Part shown: piece after piece, positions 1 through 9,181 of the stretch
How positions within the stretch are numbered: the stretch's first letter is position 1
Layout of the letters: every line of letters starts with the position of its first letter
Origin: Parietichytrium sp. I65-24A
Lineage: Eukaryota; Sar; Bigyra; Thraustochytrida; Thraustochytriidae
DNA length: 64,000 nucleotides
Assembly (NCBI GenBank): GCA_012862575.1
Contig: BLSF01000008.1
Coordinates: 434,001 to 498,000, forward strand
Direction of reading: 5' to 3'
Notes under the pieces: model-generated
Database searches by the model: none
Told to the model about the DNA's origin: nothing
What the model saw: only the letters and a program-made list of their open reading frames with translations
Made by a program: the position numbers and the translations under genes

Positions 1-1688
1 TGCGAGACTCTGCACATTTGCTCCTAGAAAGTGGAGCCTTCTTCCTGGATGAGAACCGTGCAATTGCAATGTCGTATCTCCTCGAAGCTCGGAAAAGGTT
101 CGCGTCATTGCACGGCTCCGAGAGGAACCTTGATGCAGCGAAATGCGTCGAGAAACTTGGAGAGCTGTACTACCAAGAGGGAAAACTGAATCTTGCGTTA
201 TTCATGTTCAAAAACGCTGTCGAAATCAGGAAGGATATCCTCGGAAACGACGATGAAGCGGTAATTAGTGGAACCTTCACGATTGCTTTCATGTACCGCG
301 AGGTGGGGAATTTTGATCAGGCTTTGAAGATCCTCGAATCTTCCCTAAACTTGGCGCGTGAAAAATTTGGTGAAACTAGTTTGCTACTTGCAAAAGGCTT
401 CTCTGCGGTCGGAGAGACATACTTTGAGATGTCAGAGTTTGACAAGTCCCTCGAAAATTTTGAAGCGGCCCTGAAAATTTTTCGCAACGACATGGAGAGA
501 AATGGTCGTTACATGGCGTTGCTGTACAACTCGCTCGCGCGTGTGTATCAGGAACTTGGCGAAGAGAATATTGCTCTGGAACTTTTAGAGAAATCCCTCC
601 TTCTTCTTATAGAGCTGGAAGGCCCGTCGCACCTTGAAGTGGCCAAGTCTTACGACAACATGGGCAAGCTATACCAGGAGCAAGGTCTGTTTGACGAATC
701 GCTAAAGTATTTTGAGATGAGCTTGAGCATACGTGTGAGACACTTCGGGGAGAAGCACGCCACCGTAGCTTTATCGCATGCAAATCTTGCTAGCCTCTAC
801 GGCCAGATGAATGAAGATCAGAAGGCCGCTTCGGAGTTCTCTACTGCAATTGCAACGTATAGAGATGTCTTGGGTGACTCTCATTATTTACTTGCCACCG
901 CTTATTGTGAATTTGCCGTGATGCTTGGGCATGTGCTGCAAAGTCACGCAAAGGCGCTTGAGCTGCATCAAAAAGCACTCGAAATTCGCCGAGCGGCCTT
1001 CGTGGAATCCCACCCCGACATTTTGCTAAGCTTGAATTACGTCGCCAGCGAGTTTTACGCCACGGGGGACTACGAGGGTGCAGCAAAGACCTATGAGGAG
1101 ATTTTGAGACTCGAGTCTCTCAAACTGGGCGCCAATCATCTTCATGTCGCCACCGCCTACAAAAATATTGCTACAATGTGTCACTGGGAAGGCAAGCTAG
1201 ATTTGGCCATGGAGAATTACGAGAGAGCGTTGGCGATTCAGCTAGCTCAGGGACAGTCGAATGACTTGGATCTTGCCGAGACTTATGGGGCCATGGCTGA
1301 AATCTCCATCGATATGGGTGACTATCAAGACGCGCTGGGGATGTATGAGAAGGAGCTTGAAATCAAGGTGAATAATTTCGGCGAGACTCATGAGCAAGTT
1401 GCGCAATGTCGTGAATGCATTGGCAGTCTGTTGTATAGTCTGGGACGATTTGACGAAGCGTTTGAGAGCTACGAGATGTCACTAGCGACTATCACTGCCA
1501 TACTTGGGAATGCGAGTGCAATTGTACTTGGATCTCAAGAATCCCTCGCCAAATTGTATGAGGAGCAAAATCGGCTGAAGGAGGCCAACCAACACTTTGA
1601 AAATGTCATGCACTGCAGGGAAGCGAGCCTTGGGCCTGACCACCCTCTCACCAAGCAGTCAACGTTGTTTTATAATCGTACAAAATGA
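1..1688 (+). CDS. Kinesin-light-chain-type tetratricopeptide repeat protein, 5' end outside window
   Basis: The frame is open from the first bases of the window, with no stop or convincing ATG before residue ~18, so the true start lies upstream. The visible ~560 residues are almost entirely 42-residue TPR units of the kinesin-light-chain type (TPR_10/TPR_12). Each has the form A..Y.N(L/M)A.(L/M)Y...G..DEAL..YE.AL.I....G..H. At least ten such units run to the C terminus, which ends shortly after the last one. Such repeats form a superhelical scaffold for protein binding. No catalytic domain is visible, though an N-terminal effector domain (for example kinase, NB-ARC or CHAT) could lie outside the window. 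The stop is followed within 170 bp by the 3' end of the convergent DinB-like gene. The family call is firm; the partner and process are unknown. Confidence 0.85.
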   Translation, partial: RDSAHLLLESGAFFLDENRAIAMSYLLEARKRFASLHGSERNLDAAKCVEKLGELYYQEGKLNLALFMFKNAVEIRKDILGNDDEAVISGTFTIAFMYREVGNFDQALKILESSLNLAREKFGETSLLLAKGFSAVGETYFEMSEFDKSLENFEAALKIFRNDMERNGRYMALLYNSLARVYQELGEENIALELLEKSLLLLIELEGPSHLEVAKSYDNMGKLYQEQGLFDESLKYFEMSLSIRVRHFGEKHATVALSHANLASLYGQMNEDQKAASEFSTAIATYRDVLGDSHYLLATAYCEFAVMLGHVLQSHAKALELHQKALEIRRAAFVESHPDILLSLNYVASEFYATGDYEGAAKTYEEILRLESLKLGANHLHVATAYKNIATMCHWEGKLDLAMENYERALAIQLAQGQSNDLDLAETYGAMAEISIDMGDYQDALGMYEKELEIKVNNFGETHEQVAQCRECIGSLLYSLGRFDEAFESYEMSLATITAILGNASAIVLGSQESLAKLYEEQNRLKEANQHFENVMHCREASLGPDHPLTKQSTLFYNRTK

Positions 1689-1856
1689 GTATAACCGCAT
1701 ATATGATAGATAGATATTTTTCTAAACCTTCCCTCTTCTACGAAGTGTGCGCTCTCGAAATGGTCATCGACATCAGAGCGGTGTTTGGGTACAAGGACGT
1801 GTCTACAGCGTGCGAGCCTTTTTTCTTCTTCGATCACATTGAAGAAGCGAAGACGT

Positions 1857-2438
1857 TCAGCCAGAGGCCTTGGCAGCCGTCTCAGTGTCTTGAAAATACG
1901 ATGTTGATGGAGCAAGGCCGAATCCCTTTGGGATTGCCTTTTCGAGAGCCTTAGCCTCGTCACAATTACTTGCAATGACTTTAATCATTGCCTGGTGGTG
2001 AATGGCGTGGTGTGCTACAAACCACATCTCACGCAATCCGTTCGATGGAAATATTTGCTTGGAGTTTCCCGTTCCGTCCAAATAGAATTCGACATCTATC
2101 GGAGCGGTGAGCCATTCCGGGTCCAACTGGGCCATCTTCGTGCTGCATTCCAACACGGCCTCGAATCCTGCGCTAAGGTCAGTTTCTACGAGCCCGCCGC
2201 GCGACCGCACATCATAATATATCGTCGGTGTCGACTTGCCACGGCCCTCCAGCAAACCGTCCACAAGGCGACTGTAGTGGTCCAAAGCGTGCCGGATGTG
2301 CGCTCCGATGGTCCCGCCAACATGCTTACACTTCCTCGCGTACACTGCTTCCAGGTGCAAGCGTTCCATTCCGCTCAACAGCACCTCTTTCTGCAATAGT
2401 ATCCGCCGCGAGAGCTCCACCACATTTTTCGCAGCCAT
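1857..2438 (-). CDS. DinB-like four-helix-bundle protein
   Basis: 193 residues from the ATG at 2438; the frame extends only three codons further with no earlier ATG. The protein has the DinB/YfiT-like layout. A helix carries 'GAHIRHALDHY' (residues ~45-55), giving the first metal-ligand histidine. A second helix carries 'AHHAIHHQAM' (~142-151), giving an H-x3-H pair. A C-terminal segment contains 'KGFGLAPST', a short motif typical of this subfamily. The histidine triad usually binds a divalent metal. Family members include thiol-dependent transferases and many uncharacterised eukaryotic proteins, so the substrate cannot be assigned. It is convergent with the TPR gene and divergent from the flavocytochrome gene across about 760 bp. 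No targeting peptide is evident. Confidence 0.75.
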   Translation of the reverse strand: MAAKNVVELSRRILLQKEVLLSGMERLHLEAVYARKCKHVGGTIGAHIRHALDHYSRLVDGLLEGRGKSTPTIYYDVRSRGGLVETDLSAGFEAVLECSTKMAQLDPEWLTAPIDVEFYLDGTGNSKQIFPSNGLREMWFVAHHAIHHQAMIKVIASNCDEAKALEKAIPKGFGLAPSTSYFQDTETAAKASG

Positions 2439-3198
2439 CTCTTCCAACCTATTTCAAGGCACACCAACAACCACAGTCATCAATCACATCAATCAGCTCT
2501 CTCTCTGCTCTGCTTGGCAAACAGCCCTCTGTTTCGGCGCTGTCCTCTCCAAATCCTGCAGACCGATTCAACGTACCTTTAATTTGGTCCACAAGTGTCC
2601 TCGTACGCGCACTTTACGTCTTCGCACTTGGCGAGGATACTCTCCAGCGCTCTCTTAGGCGGCTCGCTATTCAAGCAACTAGTACTGCCCCATTCCAAAA
2701 TTATTGCGTTGTGAAAAACACCGCGATTGGGACGTGTTAACGGAACAGTAAGACCTCGTGGGCACCGGGTAACGTTCGGGTAGCACTTGTATCGAGAGGA
2801 ACAAGCTCGTTGCGGGATTCAAGACTCTTCCCTTGAATCGAGCTTTGGAGGGTCGCATACGATGCACGTTTTAGCTTCTGAATACGGAATGTCAGTAGTG
2901 TGGGTGATAAGAGTCATTAACATCGCTGGCGTGCGCAAGGAAATGAGCTTCTGTGTGTACAACTGCAGGGACTATGGGGTGGTTATGATATAGGGTAGAA
3001 GCGTTGTACACCTTTCTTTCTGTATTCTCATTGAGATGTGAGTGACTGAGAGTGGGTCAAAATGGGTCAAAAGACACCTTGATTGAGGCATCGACAACAG
3101 TTCCCGAAGACCGCGAGAAGAGAGCTTTGGCGAAACGAGTTGGGCCGTGGAAGAACAAGTGCTCACTGGGCTGGTAATATATTGGACAGAGTGCCGTG
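2439..3198. other. Intergenic region between divergent genes (DinB-like / flavocytochrome)
   Basis: 760 bp holding the promoters of both flanking genes. The first ~200 bp downstream of the DinB start are C/T- and CA-rich. I see no protein-like reading frame, RNA gene or clear repeat here. Confidence 0.5.
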
Positions 3199-4854
3199 AT
3201 GGCAGGGGTCTGGAAACAGAGGTTGCGGTGGGCACTGCGGAGAAACCGTCTTCAGAATGCGCTGCTGCTGGGGTACTCTGGAGTGAACGTGTGGATGTTT
3301 TATCACAAATTCATGTACTATAGGTATCAGCGGCCGGAGGTCTTTGAGACGATGGGGTATTGCGTGTGCGTGGCCAGGGGTTGTGCGCTGGCACTTTGTC
3401 TCAATGTGGCGGTGGCCCTGCTACTCATGTCAAGATTGCTTCTTGGAGGCTTTTCTGGCCGAGTAGTTCTCCACAAAGTTGTCGGTTATTGGACGGCGGT
3501 TCTTGCAATAGTTCACAGTTTAGCTCACCTGTGTGACTACACGAAACTGGAGGCCGCGGACTGGCACAAGTTGCAGAACATGTGGCCAAATGTAGAGGTG
3601 GACGAAAACGGGTTGAGCCCATGGAAATTTTTATCGCTGCTACCCGTGTACACTGGCGCCGCAATGATCACCTGCGTTATACTAACTTTGATCGGGATTC
3701 TTTACAAGGAGAGACTCTATGAACTTTTTATTGGCAGCCACCAGCTGATGATTCTCATGGTCATCCTGCTCCTGTTCCACGGACAGATGGAGCTGCTGGA
3801 ACCAGCGCAGGCGCATTACTGGGTTGGCCCCCCTTTTGTTGTATTTCTCTTTGAAAAGATTGTTCGGCACCTGAAAACTTTTTCAAGTGCCAGTGTTTAC
3901 TCGGACGATCTTCAGGGCGTTGTATCGGCGAACATCGTAGGCAGTAATGGCGATGTGCTGGAGCTCGTGCTTCGCAAACCTTCCAACTTTTCCTTTGGTG
4001 CAGGAGCATTTCTCTACTTGAAGGTCCCTTGCGTTTCACGGTTTGAATGGCATCCGTTCTCGATTGCTTCTGCCCCAGAAGAAGAGCATCTTAAACTTTA
4101 CGTCAAAGTGCTTGGTGACTGGACTCAGCGGGTTGTGTCTGCGTTTGCGAAGCCTGTTGAAGCCGAGGCAATCGGCTCTAAGCTGGATATGGGCACAAGC
4201 AAGGGCACTCCAGATCAACCACGTACAAAATGGCCAACCGTTCTTGTTCGTGGCCCCGAAGGTGCACCGGCACAGCAATGGGGAGCTTTCGATGTGGTGA
4301 CGTTTGTGAGCACCGGAGTTGGCGTTACGCCGTACTTGTCAATATTGAAACACTTGATGTACTGCGAGGCTGCTGCTCGAGCCAAAACCTTTAGTAGTAG
4401 CGACAGTGATGATGGCCAATCGCTTGATTTCGACGACCTTGAGCAAGGCCATGCGTCCACCGAGCTTCCAAGCAAGGTTTACTTTGTTTGGGTGTGTAAA
4501 ACGTTGGAAGAACTCTCCTGGGCATCGCAGGTCCTCCGGCAAATTACAGAGCAAAATGGCAATGGTTTCCTCTCTATTCACTGCTATTTGAACTGTGACG
4601 AAGAAGAAGGCACGCTCAAAACCTTTGCCGAAGATGCAATTGGATCGCGGGTAGAATTCGGAAAGCCTGATTGGACAGAGCTCTTCACCGACATTCGAGC
4701 GTCGTGTACCGGCACCATTGACAAGAGCTCCTTCCGCGCTGGAGTGTTTTCAACAGTTCCAGCTTCTCTTGACAACGAACTTGAGCAAGTGGTACTGTCT
4801 TTCAGTGACCGAAATGTATACTTTGAATACCATTCCGAGCTATTCGCCACCTAA
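3199..4854 (+). CDS. NADPH oxidase / ferric reductase-type transmembrane flavocytochrome b
   Basis: 551 residues from the ATG at 3199. The N-terminal half is a hydrophobic helical bundle with two bis-histidine pairs at NOX spacing: H92 and H106 (13 residues between) and H181 and H194 (12 between). These would ligate two haems across the membrane. 'HPFSIASAP' at ~285-293 is the FAD-binding signature, and 'GVGVTPYLSIL' at ~372-382 is the NADPH pyrophosphate loop. The enzyme should carry electrons from cytosolic NADPH through FAD and two haems to O2 or ferric iron on the far side. A Ser/Asp-rich stretch at ~397-425 is inserted after the NADPH loop, and the last residues are 'HSELFAT' instead of ending in the Phe usual for NOX. 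No EF-hands are present. NOX and FRE activities cannot be separated from sequence alone. Confidence 0.88.
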   Translation: MAGVWKQRLRWALRRNRLQNALLLGYSGVNVWMFYHKFMYYRYQRPEVFETMGYCVCVARGCALALCLNVAVALLLMSRLLLGGFSGRVVLHKVVGYWTAVLAIVHSLAHLCDYTKLEAADWHKLQNMWPNVEVDENGLSPWKFLSLLPVYTGAAMITCVILTLIGILYKERLYELFIGSHQLMILMVILLLFHGQMELLEPAQAHYWVGPPFVVFLFEKIVRHLKTFSSASVYSDDLQGVVSANIVGSNGDVLELVLRKPSNFSFGAGAFLYLKVPCVSRFEWHPFSIASAPEEEHLKLYVKVLGDWTQRVVSAFAKPVEAEAIGSKLDMGTSKGTPDQPRTKWPTVLVRGPEGAPAQQWGAFDVVTFVSTGVGVTPYLSILKHLMYCEAAARAKTFSSSDSDDGQSLDFDDLEQGHASTELPSKVYFVWVCKTLEELSWASQVLRQITEQNGNGFLSIHCYLNCDEEEGTLKTFAEDAIGSRVEFGKPDWTELFTDIRASCTGTIDKSSFRAGVFSTVPASLDNELEQVVLSFSDRNVYFEYHSELFAT

Positions 4855-5569
4855 AGTGTCGTGCTCATCGCGAGCCGTTCCCGATTTTTGTACGACTTTG
4901 ACTGTACGCAATGAAGAGTACTTATTATGAAGACTGGGGTGAGTTGCTGAGTTGCGACAGGTGCGACAGCCGTGCGCACACTACGATACCGTACCAGAGT
5001 CCTCTGACAATCACTTCATCTGAACAGAATTCTAGAACATGAATCCATTTTTCCTCTTGATCAAAAGCACAATCAATCAAAACAATTATTTACAGTCCAT
5101 GCTAGAAGCAACTTTATTGCGCTTATTCAAGATTGGCAAGGGTATTCAACAGAACGTGGTCTAGAAAACGTCCCAAACTGGTCTCGCAACCCACCTTCGA
5201 GAAGCCTTGCGAGGCAGTCCACTTTTTCCTCAAGTCCGCAACGCAGCACCATCGAGCAGATACTCTAATTGAGTACACACAAAACACTTGTTCCAAGTTC
5301 GAATAGCTGCTTGCAGAGTGGGGAGCGAGAAGCACGCCCTGCGAGGTTGCAGCAGACCTGCAATGCTTGAACGGAGCAGGCGGCGCAGACGTTTGCGAGA
5401 GGCAGAGGTAAGGCCCGCGCAAGCACATGCAAAGCGCCTCGCGTCGAAGGCAAAGTGGACACACCATTGTCAAAGTGCAACCACGAAGGCAGAAGCATAA
5501 TTCCTGCCCTTGTACATGTGCAACCCCGAAGGCAGAAACATAGTTCCCGAGAGTTGAGCTTGATCCACG
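4855..5569. other. Intergenic region upstream of the FAD monooxygenase
   Basis: 715 bp. It contains the 3' flank of the flavocytochrome gene and, immediately upstream of the monooxygenase start, a pair of imperfect 30-bp direct repeats (listed separately). Frames on both strands are open for about 180 codons, but they look like low-complexity Cys/Arg-rich translation of the repeats and I do not call a gene. Confidence 0.45.
5475..5547. repeat. Two imperfect 30-bp direct repeats, 43-bp period
   Basis: Copies at 5475-5504 and 5518-5547 share the core 'CGAAGGCAGAA' and differ at only a few positions. The second copy ends 22 bp before the ATG of the monooxygenase, so it lies in the 5' leader or core promoter. 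The repeats could be regulatory or a recent local duplication. Confidence 0.7.
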
Positions 5570-6775
5570 ATGTCGGATTTCCGAGCAGAGGAGCCCGACA
5601 GAAGCCCACGCGTCGCTATCGTGGGCGGCGGACCGGGAGGTCTGTGTTGCGCACGGGTACTCCAGGTGCATGGATTCTCCGCTGTCGTTTACGAGGGCAC
5701 GGAAGGGCCCTCCAACGAGTCCGCGGGCGGAGAACCGAGACTAGGCGGCTCGCTGGACCTCCACACGGCCACGGGCCTGGATGCCATGAGAAAGTGCGGG
5801 CTTGAGGATAAGGTACGGGACAAGATCCAGGTTGGGGCCGACGCTTTGTCGATTTTGTGCGCGAAGACGGGATCCAAGCTCTACGGCGACGACGGGGACG
5901 GCTCGCGGCCGGAGATTCAGCGTTCAGATTTGACCAGGATTTTGTTGGACTCCCTGCGTCATGGGACGGTCAAGTATGGTAAGAAGCTCGCAAAGTTATC
6001 TGGCGAGAATCACGTCAGGCTCGAATTTGAGGACGGAAGCGTGGAAGAGGCAGATTTTGTCGTTGGCGCAGATGGGGCGAGATCAGTGGTGAGGCAAGTT
6101 TTGACCAATGCCAAACCAAAGTACACTGGTGTCACGTTCGTCGATGTCGAGTCGAAATGGGGAGGGAAACTCCCCCTCGGAACGCTGATGGCAACTGATG
6201 GAAACGGCCAGGCAGTCATGGGGCACATCGGAGAGAGCAAGCAGCATTTGTACTTTGCGAAACGCTGCCCTGAAGGCAGCTTAGGAGCTGATGATGCCCA
6301 TGAGGTGGTGAATGGATGGGCCCCTCTTTTTCAGGAGGCGGCAAAAAGCGGGGTTCGGCGAAAGATCACGGCGCTAGAACCTGGCCTGAGATGGCAACGC
6401 GATTCTGCCTGGAAGTGGCGAGTGGCGCTAATTGGAGACGCGGCGCATTTAATGTCCCCTTTTGCCGGAGAAGGCGTAAACCTTGCTCTGGCAGACGCAG
6501 CGGATCTAGCTGAGAGTTTGTGCTATGCTCTCTCGGGTAAGAAAGCATTCAAAGGCGTGGTGGAAACGTTTGAAGAGAAGGTTCTGTGGCCGAGGTCGCA
6601 TCGAGCTGCTGATGAATCAGCCAAGAACCTTGAAGTGTTCTTCGGTCAGAATGCTTCGGAACAGCTCGCAAGATACATGCAAGACATGATGAGTTGGAGC
6701 TCGATCTTCAAGATGTCGATGGTTTGGATGAGTGACCGGTTTTGGTCACTCTTTGGATATAAATTATCCCTTTGA
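5570..6775 (+). CDS. FAD-dependent monooxygenase, TetX-like class A
   Basis: 401 residues from an ATG with no earlier in-frame alternative. It shows the class A flavoprotein monooxygenase signatures: an N-terminal Rossmann motif GGGPGG (residues 19-24), 'GGSLDLH' near residue 60 with the following 'TGLDAM' that is characteristic of TetX-like enzymes, 'GADGARS' in the DG region, and 'IGDAAHLMSPFAGEGVN' near 305-321 (the GD motif contacting the FAD ribose). Such enzymes hydroxylate aromatic or polyketide-like small molecules with NAD(P)H and O2. The TetX-like subgroup is found mainly in bacteria and fungi, and the substrate here is unknown. The C-terminal ~40 residues form the amphipathic helix usual for the group. 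No signal peptide or membrane anchor is seen. Codon use resembles its neighbours, so any lateral acquisition is not recent. Confidence 0.88.
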   Translation: MSDFRAEEPDRSPRVAIVGGGPGGLCCARVLQVHGFSAVVYEGTEGPSNESAGGEPRLGGSLDLHTATGLDAMRKCGLEDKVRDKIQVGADALSILCAKTGSKLYGDDGDGSRPEIQRSDLTRILLDSLRHGTVKYGKKLAKLSGENHVRLEFEDGSVEEADFVVGADGARSVVRQVLTNAKPKYTGVTFVDVESKWGGKLPLGTLMATDGNGQAVMGHIGESKQHLYFAKRCPEGSLGADDAHEVVNGWAPLFQEAAKSGVRRKITALEPGLRWQRDSAWKWRVALIGDAAHLMSPFAGEGVNLALADAADLAESLCYALSGKKAFKGVVETFEEKVLWPRSHRAADESAKNLEVFFGQNASEQLARYMQDMMSWSSIFKMSMVWMSDRFWSLFGYKLSL

Positions 6776-7444
6776 TGACATCCATTGTGGACGTTAATTA
6801 ATTTAAACAACGCGCTCAGCTCGATTGTAAATATGATCCAAACAACAACTGGCTTCCGTTTCTTTTTTTCCCCCGAAAAAACTAATTACACAACTGAAAC
6901 CAATAAGCTATTCCACAATCTGTCGGTGGCGAGAAAAGTTTCTGTCTTCGGGCATACGCTACCGTACGAATGCCAAAGTGAACGTCCTGCCTAATTCTTC
7001 CAAATACATTTCGCTCACTGTGCTGCCAAACCAGGCAGATCTCGAGAGAGAAATCGTCGCATTTTGAACTTCGTCCTAACCACTACCGCCAACCGCCCTC
7101 GATCTATCTCGATCTTGCGCTTGGAGGGAACAAAAAGTGCGATTAGAGCGTCGGGTAGCAGCATGATATGTTCGCGTGCCACGTGGTAGGAATTTATACT
7201 CGCTCAAATGTGCGATCTAAATATCTCCATTACCTTGTTGGCCAACCGAAACACTGGGAGTTTACGGTCACCAAATCGCACCTTGTGTGGACTGTGTGGA
7301 CGTCGAAAAGGTTGTCGCTGAAGATCCGCGCTTTCAAAACCTTGCTCATCCCTCGCCCAACTTGAACTTACTTAGTGCATTCGCGTTGCAACTTGCGAAT
7401 CGTTCTGCTAGTACTGAGTACCGGTACAGCCAGAGTTAGAGCAC

Positions 7445-7492
7445 CATCTCGCTCATCTCGCTTCATCTCGCTTCATCTCGCTTCATCTCGCA
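7445..7492. repeat. 10-bp tandem repeat (CTTCATCTCG)n, about 4.5 copies
   Basis: Near-perfect decamer array in intergenic DNA. It is followed directly by a related run of GATCCGAGAT/GATCCAAGAT units (about 7518-7545) with opposite-strand similarity. Confidence 0.8.
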
Positions 7493-8691
7493 GCTGAATG
7501 AATAGAATGAATACAGCGATCCGAGATGATCCAAGATGATCCGAGACTCCACTTTGCTGTTGTATGCTACCAGCGCTGCACTGGAGACCTCGTATGCGCT
7601 CTCTGCACTCACTGCACTCATCAACTGAGCTGTGCCAAGTGCATGTGCATGTCTGTGCTGAGCTGAGCTGAGCTGAACGAGGCTTGTTATACTTTCGAAG
7701 AGCATGTTGGCGTTCTCGATCAACAATAATGTTGTCAAAACCAATGATCGTCTTGCCTATTGCGATCCTATCGGTCTCCTAATGCCACGTGTAGACGAGT
7801 GGCTGGCATTTTCTCAGAACTCAGCAGAAGTGGTTGCTGACGTCATTACCTGGAGTAGCGGACCGTATGAATTACCAGGTCTATGGCGTAGCGAACCGAG
7901 GACAAGTTTTGGTCACGCGCAGCTGATTCCTCATTACGAAGTACACCATGAGAGAGTGGTAGGAAGACGAAGGTGTGCTATGTCTGCTCGCCAGGCGTAA
8001 GTGATAAGACTCTCTCTCTCTCTCTCTTTCGTTTCTCGTGAGCAGCAGCCCAAGAATGAATGCGATCATTGCGATCGCACTTGTCGCTTTCTTGGTCAAA
8101 CACTCTCATGAGATTCGAAAGTCTGAACGTTTGCTTGCTTTGAAACACCACACTTTCAAGGCTGTCCGTCATCTACGTGCTGCGCTTCGAGACGAGTTGA
8201 CAAAGGCTAACTTATTTCTGTTTCGCTCCTTCCAAGACGTCTTTACATTCATTCATCTTTTCTTACAGTCGATTCTAAAACTTCAAAAACTGTACTTGCT
8301 ATGGTATTGCTCTCCTATCAATCAGTACCATCTCCGCCTTCAAAAACTGAGTGTCTACTCTCCGGACTAGCTCGCTTCTATTGCTAACGCAGCAACTTAT
8401 GTAGTGGTAGTAGTGGTTGAGAAGGCTGGAAAGAAACTTTCGACTCACCGCCAAGCCAACACTTTTCTTCTCCCTCCTTATCCCTTTGCTACCACGTGCC
8501 TTAGCACCTCTCCTTCTTCCTCCCCCTACCTTCAGCGCAACCACCGGCGTTCCTACCTCATCCTACACTTTCTCCTATCCATCCACCGTCCGGTGTACTA
8601 GGCCCTCCTACGTCCCTCCCAGCCACCCTGCGCTATGGATGGCTATAGTTAACGCTGACCGTGCACATCGACTGGACTGTCTTGAAAAGTT

Positions 8692-8694
<3 letters not shown>

Positions 8695-8726
<32 letters not shown>

Positions 8727-8757
8727 ATTTCCCTCTCTCTATCTCTCTCTCTCTGTT
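8695..8757. repeat. (TC)n dinucleotide microsatellite
   Basis: About 60 bp of almost pure CT repeat with small interruptions, about 430 bp upstream of the ankyrin-gene start. Similar pyrimidine tracts precede several genes in this window (near 14525, 52555 and 59403), so they may be a common promoter or leader feature of this genome. Confidence 0.85.
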
Positions 8758-9181
8758 GTGACGGAAAACGAAAGCACTTTGTGTGCGAGCGAGGACAGCA
8801 GAGAGGAAAGAGGCAAGGACAGAGTGTACGCGGGGACACCTTGCGACACCGTTCACGTCCTCAGGTGGCGCAGTGTTTCAGAGGGGGTTGGCGAGGCGGC
8901 GGGACAGTGGGACAGTCAGTCGGCGCAGCGGGTGGGTTTGGACGCTGGTTCAAGCACCTCAAGAGCTCGTCTTTCTTGTCAATTGTCAATCGTCAATTGT
9001 CGCTCGTTCCATTCTTGCGAAAGAGGTTAGGTTAGCGTTGGAGGAAGGCAAAGCACAAAGCAAGCAGTTTCGTGCTCGAAAGACGTTGGCGTCTGACGCT
9101 TTTTGGTGCCGGCCAGGAGGAGGTGTGCACCCGGTGTGCGTGGTTGATCAAGTCAGCAACAATCGAGTAGTGGGGGCGGAG

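Larger units (their letters stand above)
6776..9181. other. Long, simple-repeat-rich intergenic region upstream of the ankyrin gene
   Basis: 2.4 kb without a recognisable gene. It contains the 10-bp tandem array near 7445-7492, an imperfect CTGAG array near 7655-7677, and (TC)n tracts at 8009-8028 and 8695-8757. A GTAAGT at 7997 is followed by a pyrimidine tract and acceptor-like AGs near 8045, and a strong acceptor-like 'TTTTCTTACAG' ends at 8268. These could belong to untranslated exons of the ankyrin gene or an unrecognised transcript, but the flanking frames show no protein family. Confidence 0.4.

Noticed and set aside
5123-5671. 182-codon minus-strand frame upstream of the monooxygenase
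   Set aside because: Its apparent internal repeat is only the translation of the 30-bp direct repeats, and it overlaps the monooxygenase start. No family is recognised.
7240-7350. Minus-strand 39-codon frame ending in a GTAATG donor-like site, with another short frame near 7040-7140
   Set aside because: The two pieces cannot be joined in a consistent phase at any acceptor I could find.
7704-8370. Possible two-exon gene joined by a GTAAGT at 7997 and AG near 8045
   Set aside because: The would-be intron is only 49 nt, neither half resembles a protein, and the tract is a TC microsatellite. Left as a note in the intergenic entry.
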